NCBI GenBank assembly: GCA_029338615.1
Contig: JAQYAS010000122.1
Location: 1 to 47,280 of the forward strand
Origin: Clostridiales bacterium
GTDB lineage: Bacteria; Bacillota; Clostridia; Lachnospirales; Lachnospiraceae
Length of the DNA stretch: 47,280 bases
Direction: 5' to 3'
Shown: in pieces, positions 18,192 through 26,539 of the stretch
How positions within the stretch are numbered: position 1 is the stretch's first letter
Layout: each line of letters starts with the position of its first letter
Position numbers and translations under genes: made by a program
Notes under the pieces: generated by a model
The model's input: only the letters and a program-made list of their open reading frames with translations
Told to the model about the DNA's origin: nothing
Databases searched by the model: none

Positions 18192-18473
18192 CCTTTTACG
18201 GGGATTTGCAGAAAAAGGACACAAGGAATTCTTAGATTGTTTCTTTACGAATAAATTTGCTTAAAAGGAGATAATTTTGTGGCATTATAGGCGCAAAAGA
18301 ACAAAAAAAGATACACTAATTTTTGAATAATGGTCAGCGAAGATCAGCTGCCAACCAGCTGAAGATCATTGCACAAATGCTGCTGTAATTAAGCACAATA
18401 TAAAGGAATACATGCAGAATTCAGATATATGTAAAAATGGACTGTTTTATACACAAAATATAGAAAAAAGAGT

Positions 18474-18501
18474 TTGCTAATGTTGACATATATGTTATAA
18501 T
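18474..18501 (+). promoter_or_regulatory. ppdK promoter with extended -10
   Basis: TTGCTA (18474-18479) and TATAAT (18496-18501), 16 bp apart, with TG one base before the -10 box. The nearby TTGACA (18483-18488) is too close to the -10 to be its partner. Start of transcription expected near 18508. Confidence 0.65.
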
Positions 18502-18510
18502 CAGTCTAGC

Positions 18511-18541
18511 GCGTGTGGAGACTTCACGGGGACTCCGCACC
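18511..18541 (+). ncRNA. 5' UTR hairpin of ppdK mRNA
   Basis: GTGTGGAG and CTCCGCAC form an 8-bp stem (one G-U) with a 12-nt loop, a few bases from the predicted 5' end of the transcript. Such terminal hairpins often protect highly expressed mRNAs from 5' decay. Confidence 0.45.
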
Positions 18542-18577
18542 ATGAAATATAAAGTTTACGTAGGAGGTAACAAACAA

Positions 18578-21214
18578 ATGGCAAACAAGTGGGTTTATAT
18601 GTTTAGCGAAGGCGACATGACCATGCGTAATCTTCTCGGTGGTAAGGGTGCAAACCTTGCAGAGATGACAGCAATTGGTCTTCCAGTTCCACAGGGTTTC
18701 ACAATTACAACAGAGGCTTGTACTCAGTATTATGAGGATGGCCGTAAGATCAACGACGAGATCATGGCTCAGGCTATGGAGGGCGTTAAGAAGATGGAGG
18801 AGATCAACGGCAAGAAGTTTGGAGATCTTGAGAATCCATTAGTTGTATCATTTCGTTCAGGTGCAAGATCATCTATGCCATGTCTGATGGATACAATCCT
18901 TAACATTGGTCTTAACTATGACGTTGTTGCTGCTATGATAGCACACAACCCAGATCCAGCATTCGAGCGTTTCGTATACGATTCATACAGACGTTTCATC
19001 CAGATGTTCTCAGACGTTGTTATGGAAGTTGGTAAGAAGTACTTCGAGCAGCTCATCGACAAGATGAAGGAAGAGAAGGGTGTTAAGTTTGATGTAGAGC
19101 TTACAGCACAGGATCTCAAGACACTTGCTGAGCAGTTCAAGGCAGAGTATAAGAACCAGTTAGGAACAGATTTCCCTTCAGACCCAGTTGAGCAGTTAAA
19201 GTTAGCTATCGAGGCTGTATTCCGTTCATGGGACAACCCACGTGCGAACGTATACAGAAGAGACAACGATATCCCTTATTCATGGGGTACAGCAGTTAAC
19301 GTAATGCCTATGGTATTCGGTAACCTGAACAATGAGTCTGGTACAGGTGTTGCATTTACTCGTGACCCTGCAACAGGTGAGAAGAAGCTTATGGGTGAGT
19401 TCCTTATCAATGCACAGGGCGAGGACGTTGTTGCCGGTGTTCGTACACCAATGCCAATCGCTCAGATGGAGCAGGAGTTCCCAGATGCTTATGCAGAGTT
19501 CATCAAGGTTTGTGAGACTCTTGAGAATCACTACCATGATATGCAGGATATGGAGTTCACAGTTGAGAACAAGAAGCTTTACATGCTTCAGTGTAGAAAT
19601 GGTAAGAGAACAGCTCAGGCAGCTCTTCAGATCGCTTGTGACCTTGTTGATGAGGGACATAAGACAGAGGAAGAGGCAGTTGCAATGATCGATCCTCGTA
19701 ACCTTGATACACTTCTTCACCCACAGTTTGATGCAGCAGCTCTTAAGGCAGCTACACCAATGGGCAAGGGACTTGGCGCTTCACCAGGTGCTGCTTGTGG
19801 TAAGATCGTATTCACAGCTGACGATGCTGAGGCATGGGCAGCTAGAGGCGAGAAGGTAGTTCTTGTACGTCTTGAGACATCACCTGAGGATATCACAGGT
19901 ATGAAGTCAGCACAGGGTATTCTTACAGTTCGTGGTGGTATGACATCACACGCTGCAGTTGTTGCCCGTGGTATGGGTACATGCTGTGTATCAGGTTGTG
20001 GCGATATCGTTATGGACGAGGAGAACAAGAAGTTCACACTCGCTGGCAAGGAATTCCATGAGGGAGATTACATCTCAATCGATGGTACAACAGGTAACAT
20101 TTACGATGGAGTTATCAAGACAGTTGATGCTCAGATCGCAGGAACATTCGGCCGTGTTATGGCATGGGCTGATAAGTATAGAACACTTAAGGTTAGAACA
20201 AATGCAGATACACCAGCAGATGCTAAGAAGGCTCGTGAGCTTGGTGCAGAAGGTATCGGTCTTTGCCGTACAGAGCATATGTTCTTTGATCCAGAGAGAA
20301 TCGCAGCATTCCGTGAGATGATCTGCTCTGATACAGTAGAAGAGAGAGAGGAAGCTCTTAATAAGATCCTTCCATATCAGCAGGGAGACTTCAAGGCTCT
20401 TTATGAGGCACTTGAGGGTAACCCAGTTACTATCAGATTCCTGGATCCACCTCTTCATGAGTTCGTTCCAACAGAGGAGGCTGACATTGAGAAGCTTGCT
20501 GCTGCTAAGAACAAGAGCGTTGAGGAGATTAAGGCACTTTGCAACTCACTCCATGAGTTCAACCCTATGATGGGTCACAGAGGATGCCGTCTTGCTGTAA
20601 CATATCCAGAGATCGCTAAGATGCAGACAAAGGCTGTTATCCGTGCAGCAATCGAGGTTCAGAAGGAGCATCCAGATTGGACAGTTGAGCCAGAGATCAT
20701 GATCCCACTTGTATGTGAGGTTAAGGAGCTTAAGTACGTTAAGAAGGTAGTTGTTGAGACAGCTGACGCTGAGATCGCTGCTGCTGGCGTAGATCTTAAG
20801 TATGAGGTTGGTACAATGATCGAGATCCCAAGAGCAGCTCTTACAGCTGATGAGATCGCTAAGGAAGCTGACTTCTTCTGCTTCGGTACAAACGACCTTA
20901 CACAGATGACATTCGGATTCTCAAGAGATGATGCTGGTAAGTTCTTAAATGCTTACTATGACGCTAAGATCTTCGAGAACGATCCATTTGCTAAGCTTGA
21001 TCAGACAGGTGTTGGTAAGCTCATGGATATGGCAGTTAAGCTTGGTAAGCCAGTTAATCCAAAGCTTCACATCGGTATCTGTGGTGAGCACGGTGGAGAT
21101 CCTTCATCAGTTGAGTTCTGCCACAAGATTGGTCTTGATTATGTATCATGTTCACCATTCAGAGTACCTATCGCTAGACTTGCTGCTGCACAGGCTGCAA
21201 TCGCTAACAAGTAG
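18578..21214 (+). CDS. ppdK: Pyruvate, phosphate dikinase
   Basis: 878 residues, the normal PPDK length. Interconverts pyruvate, ATP and Pi with PEP, AMP and PPi, and in anaerobes often runs glycolytically. The ATP-grasp domain contains GGKGANLAEM and SFRSGARSSMPCLMDT. The phospho-His domain has GGMTSHAAVVARGMG with the catalytic His. The C-terminal TIM barrel has the catalytic Cys in GICGEHGGDP. The real start is ATG 18578 with AGGAGG 11 nt upstream; the longer frame from GTG 18515 would begin inside the 5' UTR hairpin. Codon choice is strongly biased, as expected for high expression. Confidence 0.98.
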   Translation: MANKWVYMFSEGDMTMRNLLGGKGANLAEMTAIGLPVPQGFTITTEACTQYYEDGRKINDEIMAQAMEGVKKMEEINGKKFGDLENPLVVSFRSGARSSMPCLMDTILNIGLNYDVVAAMIAHNPDPAFERFVYDSYRRFIQMFSDVVMEVGKKYFEQLIDKMKEEKGVKFDVELTAQDLKTLAEQFKAEYKNQLGTDFPSDPVEQLKLAIEAVFRSWDNPRANVYRRDNDIPYSWGTAVNVMPMVFGNLNNESGTGVAFTRDPATGEKKLMGEFLINAQGEDVVAGVRTPMPIAQMEQEFPDAYAEFIKVCETLENHYHDMQDMEFTVENKKLYMLQCRNGKRTAQAALQIACDLVDEGHKTEEEAVAMIDPRNLDTLLHPQFDAAALKAATPMGKGLGASPGAACGKIVFTADDAEAWAARGEKVVLVRLETSPEDITGMKSAQGILTVRGGMTSHAAVVARGMGTCCVSGCGDIVMDEENKKFTLAGKEFHEGDYISIDGTTGNIYDGVIKTVDAQIAGTFGRVMAWADKYRTLKVRTNADTPADAKKARELGAEGIGLCRTEHMFFDPERIAAFREMICSDTVEEREEALNKILPYQQGDFKALYEALEGNPVTIRFLDPPLHEFVPTEEADIEKLAAAKNKSVEEIKALCNSLHEFNPMMGHRGCRLAVTYPEIAKMQTKAVIRAAIEVQKEHPDWTVEPEIMIPLVCEVKELKYVKKVVVETADAEIAAAGVDLKYEVGTMIEIPRAALTADEIAKEADFFCFGTNDLTQMTFGFSRDDAGKFLNAYYDAKIFENDPFAKLDQTGVGKLMDMAVKLGKPVNPKLHIGICGEHGGDPSSVEFCHKIGLDYVSCSPFRVPIARLAAAQAAIANK

Positions 21215-21263
21215 GATTCGGACGAACAGAACTTGTAAGTAATTAGCTTAATAAAGACAATAT

Positions 21264-21307
21264 GAGTCCCTGTAATTGCCATGAGGTGGTTACAGGGGCT
21301 TTTTTGT
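21264..21307 (+). terminator. ppdK terminator
   Basis: AGTCCCTGTAA pairs with TTACAGGGGCT (one G-U), followed by TTTTTTG. Confidence 0.9.
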
Positions 21308-21413
21308 AAAAAAATATGCATATCAAAAAGGAGAAATCAATAGCCGATACTTGATTATATTATGTACTGATGATATTGTTGTCTATGGAAATTAAACATA
21401 GGAAGAATATATA

Positions 21414-22361
21414 ATGAATGAAAGAGATGTAGAAATTAGTAAAAGAGAAGCTAAGAAGAAGGAACGTAGGTCGAGAAAAGACAAGCTTGCCATAGAGAAG
21501 AGAATACTTCGTCTGTCTTTTCTTGGAAGCGTCTTATTTATACTTGCGGAGGGCGTGATGGCATGGTATACCCATTCACATTCACTTTGGACGGACTGCC
21601 TGTTCGACTCTGCAGATCTGGTCATGATAGGACCATTCATGGTGCTGGTTCCGCTTCTGTATAAACCGGTGACAGAGAAACATCCATATGGCTATGCCCA
21701 GGTGGAATCGCTTTTCCTACTTGTGAAGTACAGTGTATTACTTGCACTCACATGTAATCTCATGGTTGAGAATATAAAGCTGTTGTTTCATGGGGGACAT
21801 GATGTAGATGCGGGGAGCATAGCGGTATTTGAATTTCTTGTATGTGTATGCTGTGCGGTTATGTATGCGATACTTGGCCATTACAGTAAGAAATATGAGT
21901 CTACGACTATCAAAGCGGAGCTGTATATGTGGAAACTTGACGTAATAAGCAGTATGGGAGTTGCTATAGCATTTGCGGTACAGACTGCTCTTTTGCATAC
22001 GAGCCTGCGTTTTATGACCCCTTATATTGATCCGGCAGTAGCGGTGGTTATGGCACTTCTTCTTATAAAAGAGCCGGTGTGCGAGATATTCCAGAGTATC
22101 AAGAATCTTATTCTTTTTGCTCCGGAGGAAGATACACTTAATCAGATACGAGGCATAGTGGATCAGCATATGAAGGATTACCCATATGAGGTCACTTTTC
22201 TGGATGTCATCCAGACCGGGCGGAAGCTGTGGGTTGAGGTATATATAGGAAATCAGACGGATGTGATACATATAAGTATCATTCATAAGGTGAGAGACGA
22301 GATAAAACAGGAGTTAAGGGATAAGTATGATCAGGTGTATATAGAGGTCATACCAGATTGA
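21414..22361 (+). CDS. Cation diffusion facilitator (CDF) family transporter
   Basis: 315 residues, about six transmembrane segments and a C-terminal cytoplasmic CDF domain (YEVTFLDVIQTGRKLWVEVYIG). Such proteins export divalent metals by proton antiport. A long basic N-terminus (KREAKKKERRSRKDK) precedes TM1. TM2 carries D61 and D65 (DCLFD), like the DxxxD half-site of FieF/YiiP. TM5 carries M172 and D176 (MWKLD), where FieF has HxxxD, so the usual His ligand is replaced by Met. The transported metal therefore cannot be assigned. The hydrolase pseudogene starts about 50 bp downstream on the same strand. Confidence 0.85.
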   Translation: MNERDVEISKREAKKKERRSRKDKLAIEKRILRLSFLGSVLFILAEGVMAWYTHSHSLWTDCLFDSADLVMIGPFMVLVPLLYKPVTEKHPYGYAQVESLFLLVKYSVLLALTCNLMVENIKLLFHGGHDVDAGSIAVFEFLVCVCCAVMYAILGHYSKKYESTTIKAELYMWKLDVISSMGVAIAFAVQTALLHTSLRFMTPYIDPAVAVVMALLLIKEPVCEIFQSIKNLILFAPEEDTLNQIRGIVDQHMKDYPYEVTFLDVIQTGRKLWVEVYIGNQTDVIHISIIHKVRDEIKQELRDKYDQVYIEVIPD

Positions 22362-22410
22362 TAATAAAGCTGTAATACAAAATACAAATGATCAAGGGGA
22401 TGCAAGGATA

Positions 22411-23178
22411 TTGTTACATTATGAAGTTTTTGAAAGCTCATGTGATACCGATAGATATATAGTTCTGCTTCATGGATTTGGAGGAAACAACAGGGTATGG
22501 AAGAACTAGATTCCCTTGCTTCAAAAGAAGTTTAATGTTCTGGCGATAACTTTGCCAAGTCATGGAGACAGTGAACTGAAATTGTCCAAGATGGGAAGTA
22601 CGCTGGATGTTGTCGTGGGTGAGATAACGCAGGTGCTTGATGAGCGGGGGATACAGCGAGCTGTTTTTATGGGCGTATCACTTGGAACTATATTTATCAA
22701 ATATATGGAGATGAGATGCGGAAGTTACATAGATAAAGCAATACTTGTGGGTGCGCTTGGCACGGTTGGAAAACCACTCAGGCGTGCTGTCAATGTCTTT
22801 GCTAAGATAGGTGACAAACTTCCATTTCCTGTCGTCTACAGAATAATGGCAAAGTTATTTATGCCATGGAAAGTCAGCAAGACAAGCAGGAAGGTGTTCT
22901 GTAAATGTGCCAAGGCATTAAACAGTCAGGAATTTAAGGCGTATATGAATATTTTTATTGAGCATTTTTCACTTTGTGACGAGTTCGTGAGCAGATTACA
23001 CGAGGAGAATGTATATATTTCCGGGCGTGGTGATCTGTGTTTTATAAATGGAATCGTGGAGGAAGCTGATCTGACAGATGCGGAGCTGATAATAATAGAG
23101 CATTGCGGTCACGTGTGCAACATAGATCAGAGCAGACAATTCAATGATATTATTTCTGAATTGCTTGACATTGAATGA
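22411..23178 (+). pseudogene. Alpha/beta hydrolase interrupted by an in-frame TAG
   Basis: The frame from TTG 22411 reads LLHYEVFESSC... then IVLLHGFGGNNRVWKN, stops at TAG (22507-22509), and continues as IPLLQKKFNVLAITLPSHGDS. It then runs uninterrupted to 23178. The fold is a complete alpha/beta hydrolase: oxyanion HGFGG, nucleophile Ser in FMGVSLGT, Asp in GRGDLCF, His in EHCGHVC. The stop falls between the oxyanion loop and the next strand. CAG (Gln) to TAG by one transition is the simplest origin. A restart at TTG 22516 would lack the oxyanion strand. TAG is an ordinary stop in this genome (M16, era and ppdK end with it). A sequencing error is possible. Confidence 0.75.
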
Positions 23179-23253
23179 ATTAAAAGTGGAATATGATACG
23201 ACAAGGATATACTATCTTAAAATGCTGATAAATAAGGATAAGGAGACTGTGAT

Positions 23254-23811
23254 ATGGCAACGATGAACACGTATACGGGGAACAAAATAGATCCAATGAA
23301 TATGACAGCTTCAGACATATCAATACAGGATATAGCGCATGCGTTAAGCCTCACGTGCCGCGGTGGAGGGCATGTGTCCTATTTCTTTTCTGTGGCACAG
23401 CACTCCATCAACTGTATGAATGAGGCGAAGGCAAGGGGATGGTCAGAGCGGTTACAGCTTGCCTGTCTGTTGCACGATGCCAGCGAGGCGTATATATCAG
23501 ACATAATCAGACCGGTAAAAGCGCATTTGTCCAATTATCTTGAGATAGAGAGTTCGATCATGAACGTTATACTTGAGCGATTTGGACTTGCTGATCTGAG
23601 CGAAGAAGAGAATGCGATGTGGAAACAGATAGATGATGATATGATGAACTTCGAACTTAAGAATCTGATGAAAGGCGAGGAGTACAGGAATACGGACAAC
23701 CTTAGTTCAGTCCCTGCTGAGGCCGAAAGACCATGGCGAGAAGTGGAAGATGAATTTGAGGCTGAATGTAAGAAACTTATAGAGAAAATGTCAGATCAGA
23801 CCGGCAAGTAG
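23254..23811 (+). CDS. HD-domain phosphohydrolase (YfbR-like)
   Basis: 185 residues. The opening TYTGNKIDPMNMTASDISIQDIAHALS and the metal ligands H in SVAQHSIN and HD in LLHDASEAYISD mark the HD hydrolase group related to 5'-deoxynucleotidase YfbR, common in bacteria and phages. The natural substrate is not predictable; a nucleotide monophosphate is likely. AAGGAG lies about 10 nt before the ATG. It converges on the dGTPase gene, another HD enzyme acting on nucleotides. Confidence 0.85.
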   Translation: MATMNTYTGNKIDPMNMTASDISIQDIAHALSLTCRGGGHVSYFFSVAQHSINCMNEAKARGWSERLQLACLLHDASEAYISDIIRPVKAHLSNYLEIESSIMNVILERFGLADLSEEENAMWKQIDDDMMNFELKNLMKGEEYRNTDNLSSVPAEAERPWREVEDEFEAECKKLIEKMSDQTGK

Positions 23812-23867
23812 TCGATAGTGCCAGTAATTGATAGTGAAAAGTTATTTTTTATTACAAAATATGTGAT

Positions 23868-23923
23868 AATACCTCCCAGGCGGATGATGGAATATAACGA
23901 TCAGCCCGGGAGGTATTTGTTTT
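23868..23923 (+). terminator. Terminator between the two HD-hydrolase genes
   Basis: AATACCTCCC plus GGC pair with GCC plus GGGAGGTATT across a loop of about 22 nt, followed by TGTTTTTG. Strong for the plus strand; weaker for the minus strand, where no clear T run follows. Confidence 0.8.
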
Positions 23924-23934
23924 TGAATTTATGA

Positions 23935-25188
23935 TCAGATGTTGTCAAAGTATCCGACATAGTCGACCTTGTATGGCCCATTTGGGAAAAGGTATTCATA
24001 CAGATCTATGAAATAGTCATCAGTCATGCTGGCGATGAAGTCTACTACGATTTCGTTTGGATCCTGACTGAGATAATTGTCGATGAATTCTTTTTTACCC
24101 AAATAATTGCTATACCGATTTGCATCTTTTATGTAGTTGACATGGTGTTTATACAGTATGGAATCAGTGTCTTTGCTCTTAGCCTGCCTCAGTAATTCTT
24201 CGTATATACAATAGAACATTGGCTTTATGTTGTCATTATACATTGTGTTGAGGCTGTCGTTGTTATATATGTTCTGGTAATTCTCAGTCTTGGCTTTGGA
24301 GAAGGTCTCATATACATCCGGATCCATGCTTATATAAGGTTTTCCGTAGCTATTTTCTATGATATTGACAGTCATATTGTGAATTATCTGGGCGTTGGAG
24401 GATCCAAGGCTGCCTGCAGAGAAAGAATCATCATTTGGAATGAGACCGATCTTTATTGCATCCTGCCTGTCTTTTCCGAGGTAGGCTATGATATCGCTGA
24501 TCCTCATGATACAGCCTTCAAGTGTACCTGGAATCTGTTTTTTATTTGCAGAAGGATCTGTGTAGCAGTCCTCCACCGACCTGTCAAATTCTCCCCATGG
24601 ATCGTCAGTGTTAAATGTCTTAGGTGTATAGCATTGCTGTTCCATTTCACCGTTGTGACATATAACACCATCAAGCACCTGGAGGCTGATATTTCGGAAT
24701 ATAAGTTTGTCAAGTACTCTGGCGCTGTGGATGTTGTGGTTGAAGAGTCTTCCGGTATGCTCGTTGTAGATCTCATTCAGATAACGCTCTCCGGCATGAC
24801 CAAATGGAGTATGTCCGATGTCATGTCCAAGGGAGATTGCCTCTATGAGATCAAGATTGAGTCCAAGAGTCATTCCGATAGTCCTTGCAATTCTGGATAC
24901 AAGCTGGACGTGGAGTGCACGTCTTGATATGTCATCGTTCTTGTAGCATGAGATAACTTGTGTCTTATCAGAATAGCGATTGTAATAGTTGTTGTGAAGT
25001 ATCTTTTCCACATCCATGACAAATGCAGGTCTCCACAGATGTGGGGCATCATGGTCTGGCTGACGCCTTATAATGTCAGAGTCCTTGCATGCGTATGGAT
25101 TTATCTTGCCGTGTTCACGGTCGCCTAAGATCTGTTCATAAACTTCTTTTGATAAAGAATGGTATTTTGAATCTTTATTTACACTCAT
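23935..25188 (-). CDS. dgt: Deoxyguanosinetriphosphate triphosphohydrolase (dGTPase-like)
   Basis: 417 residues. HD-superfamily enzyme hydrolysing dNTPs to deoxynucleoside and triphosphate, affecting dNTP pools and sometimes phage resistance. Evidence: RRALHVQLVSRIARTIGMTLGLN, the HD motif in SLGHDIGHTPFGHAGE, and LDGVICHNGE. The start chosen is ATG at 25186-25188, which has AGGAG 7-8 nt upstream. The reading frame continues 31 codons further upstream without a usable ribosome site. It is flanked on the right by the operators of the membrane-protein/XRE operon. Confidence 0.92.
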   Translation of the reverse strand: MSVNKDSKYHSLSKEVYEQILGDREHGKINPYACKDSDIIRRQPDHDAPHLWRPAFVMDVEKILHNNYYNRYSDKTQVISCYKNDDISRRALHVQLVSRIARTIGMTLGLNLDLIEAISLGHDIGHTPFGHAGERYLNEIYNEHTGRLFNHNIHSARVLDKLIFRNISLQVLDGVICHNGEMEQQCYTPKTFNTDDPWGEFDRSVEDCYTDPSANKKQIPGTLEGCIMRISDIIAYLGKDRQDAIKIGLIPNDDSFSAGSLGSSNAQIIHNMTVNIIENSYGKPYISMDPDVYETFSKAKTENYQNIYNNDSLNTMYNDNIKPMFYCIYEELLRQAKSKDTDSILYKHHVNYIKDANRYSNYLGKKEFIDNYLSQDPNEIVVDFIASMTDDYFIDLYEYLFPNGPYKVDYVGYFDNI

Positions 25189-25322
25189 TAAAAATCTCCT
25201 GTTCAGTAAAATGTGATAGTTAACATATGCATCATATATATCAGAATGCATATGAATTATTATAAATATTCTTGAGACCATAAGTCAAATGTGCTGAGCA
25301 TATTTTGTATCAACTGTAATCA

Positions 25323-25341
25323 ATTATCGAAAAACAATAAT
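25323..25341 (+). promoter_or_regulatory. Operator site 1 (ATTATCG-N5-CAATAAT)
   Basis: Imperfect palindrome ATTATCG-AAAAA-CAATAAT, identical over 19 bp to site 3. It lies upstream of the -35 box, 20 bp centre-to-centre from site 2, so the two sites face the same side of the helix. Confidence 0.65.
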
Positions 25342-25342
25342 A

Positions 25343-25361
25343 ATTATTGACAAACGATAAT
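25343..25361 (+). promoter_or_regulatory. Operator site 2 (ATTATTG-N5-CGATAAT)
   Basis: Same palindrome in inverted orientation, overlapping the -35 box TTGACA (25347-25352). Binding here should block RNA polymerase. Confidence 0.65.
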
Positions 25362-25374
25362 CATGTGGTACTAT
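25347..25374 (+). promoter_or_regulatory. Promoter of the membrane-protein/XRE operon
   Basis: Consensus TTGACA and TACTAT (25369-25374), 16 bp apart, embedded among three copies of the operator palindrome. Confidence 0.7.
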
Positions 25375-25386
25375 ACAAGTAAGATG

Positions 25387-25405
25387 ATTATCGAAAAACA
25401 ATAAT
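25387..25405 (+). promoter_or_regulatory. Operator site 3 (ATTATCG-N5-CAATAAT)
   Basis: Exact copy of site 1, just downstream of the expected transcription start and 24 bp before the start codon. Likely a third binding site of the small XRE protein. Confidence 0.65.
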
Positions 25406-25428
25406 TTACTTGGCGATTGGAGGCTTTT

Positions 25429-26283
25429 ATGGTTAATGGTGTTTTAAATGCATTTGCATACATTGCAAAGTGGCTCAGGGAGATGTCTCTTGCGGGCGGA
25501 GCACAGAATGTCCTTGCAATATGTATGTTCTGTCTGATAGGCTGTGTGCCACTTGCCGGATTCATCGTGCTCTGTATAAGAAATAGAAAAATTGATGCTG
25601 ACTACCTGTTGCTGGGACTTTCAGCAGTGCTTTTCATAGGAATATATATGATGATAAATCCCGGGTATGTCATAGATGGAAATGCTCTGGTAACTTCAGA
25701 TATGCTGAATCTTGCAATAAGCTCAGTGATATGGTCGGTGCTGGCATGTTATGCTGTGCTCAGGATCGTGGAGAGTATAGACAAGGCGGATAGCACTCAG
25801 ATAGTAGAAATCATCAAGAAGATAATATGTGTGATAGTGGTATTCACAGCTTTTGTGATTGTCTGTGTGTTACTGCCGGAGCTTGTCAGAACAAATCGGA
25901 CAAATGCTGGTGCTATGCCTGGTGATGCCAGATGGGCAGTGATCCTGTTTATTTTCCAACTTGTAAATGCTGCTCTTGTCATATGGGTTCTGATCAGGGG
26001 ATACAGGCTTTGCAACAGCATAATAGAAAATGAGTATTCGGACGAGACAATCCATATGGCAGAGAGACTTTCAAAGACGAGCAAGAGTGCAATATCAGTC
26101 ATGGTGATTCTTGAACTCTCGAAGAATGTGCTTCAGCTTTTTATCATGACGACTCTTTCAAATGCAGATTTCAAGATATCACTTCCATTATATGAGCTGA
26201 TAATACTCGTCGTTGTGTATATGGGTGTCAGAAACCTTGCTAATACAAAAGCGATAAAAGAAGAAAATGATTCATATATATAG
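25429..26283 (+). CDS. Multi-pass membrane protein, DUF2975-like
   Basis: 284 residues with about seven hydrophobic segments. The C-terminal part (LYELIILVVVYMGVRNLANTKAIKEEND) resembles the end of DUF2975 proteins, which are usually paired with a YozG-type XRE regulator exactly as here. It is longer than a typical DUF2975 protein, so the family call is tentative. ATG 25429 is chosen because TTGGAGG (25417-25423) precedes it; the longer frame starts inside that ribosome site. Function unknown; the pairing suggests a membrane sensor or partner that modulates the small DNA-binding protein. Confidence 0.6.
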   Translation: MVNGVLNAFAYIAKWLREMSLAGGAQNVLAICMFCLIGCVPLAGFIVLCIRNRKIDADYLLLGLSAVLFIGIYMMINPGYVIDGNALVTSDMLNLAISSVIWSVLACYAVLRIVESIDKADSTQIVEIIKKIICVIVVFTAFVIVCVLLPELVRTNRTNAGAMPGDARWAVILFIFQLVNAALVIWVLIRGYRLCNSIIENEYSDETIHMAERLSKTSKSAISVMVILELSKNVLQLFIMTTLSNADFKISLPLYELIILVVVYMGVRNLANTKAIKEENDSYI

Positions 26284-26304
26284 AATTTGAGGTGACGTGT
26301 AGGG

Positions 26305-26526
26305 ATGGCGATCAAAGTAACTCTGGACAGGGTTTTAAAAGAGAATAATATGACATCGAAGGAACTTTGCAAACTAGTGGGGATAACAGAGGCAAATCTG
26401 TCGGTTCTCAGAAGCGGGAAAGCAAAGGGGGTGCGGTTTACCACGATCAACAAGATATGCTATTACCTGCACTGCGATGTTGGAGACATATTGACATTTG
26501 ATGGTGAACTTATAGAAGAAGACTAA
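26305..26526 (+). CDS. XRE-family HTH regulator (YozG/Cro type)
   Basis: 73 residues, essentially one helix-turn-helix: LDRVLKENNMTSKELCKLVGITEANLSVLRSGKAKGVRFTTINKICYYLHCDVGDIL. The pattern L-x-L(V)LR-S-G-K-A-K-x-V-R and the CDVGDIL ending are typical of the small regulators encoded after DUF2975 genes. GAGGTGA lies 8 nt before the ATG, and the preceding gene ends 21 bp upstream, so they form an operon. It is the natural candidate for binding the three ATTATCG-N5-CAATAAT sites at the operon promoter (autoregulation, inferred). Confidence 0.9.
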   Translation: MAIKVTLDRVLKENNMTSKELCKLVGITEANLSVLRSGKAKGVRFTTINKICYYLHCDVGDILTFDGELIEED

Positions 26527-26539
26527 GGAGGCGGGAACT

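Noticed and set aside
17155-18192. 345-codon minus-strand open frame
   Set aside because: It is antisense to the EctB-type gene for most of its length, its product is repetitive and family-less, and its right part is just the translation of the 34-bp repeats. No ribosome site.
18483-18501. TTGACA-N7-TATAAT as the ppdK promoter
   Set aside because: Seven bp is far too short a spacer; the -10 box pairs better with TTGCTA 16 bp upstream and has an extended TG.
22507-22509. TAG recoding (suppression or pyrrolysine) in the hydrolase
   Set aside because: Other genes here end with TAG and no suppressor tRNA or Pyl genes are visible, so plain nonsense mutation or sequencing error is simpler.
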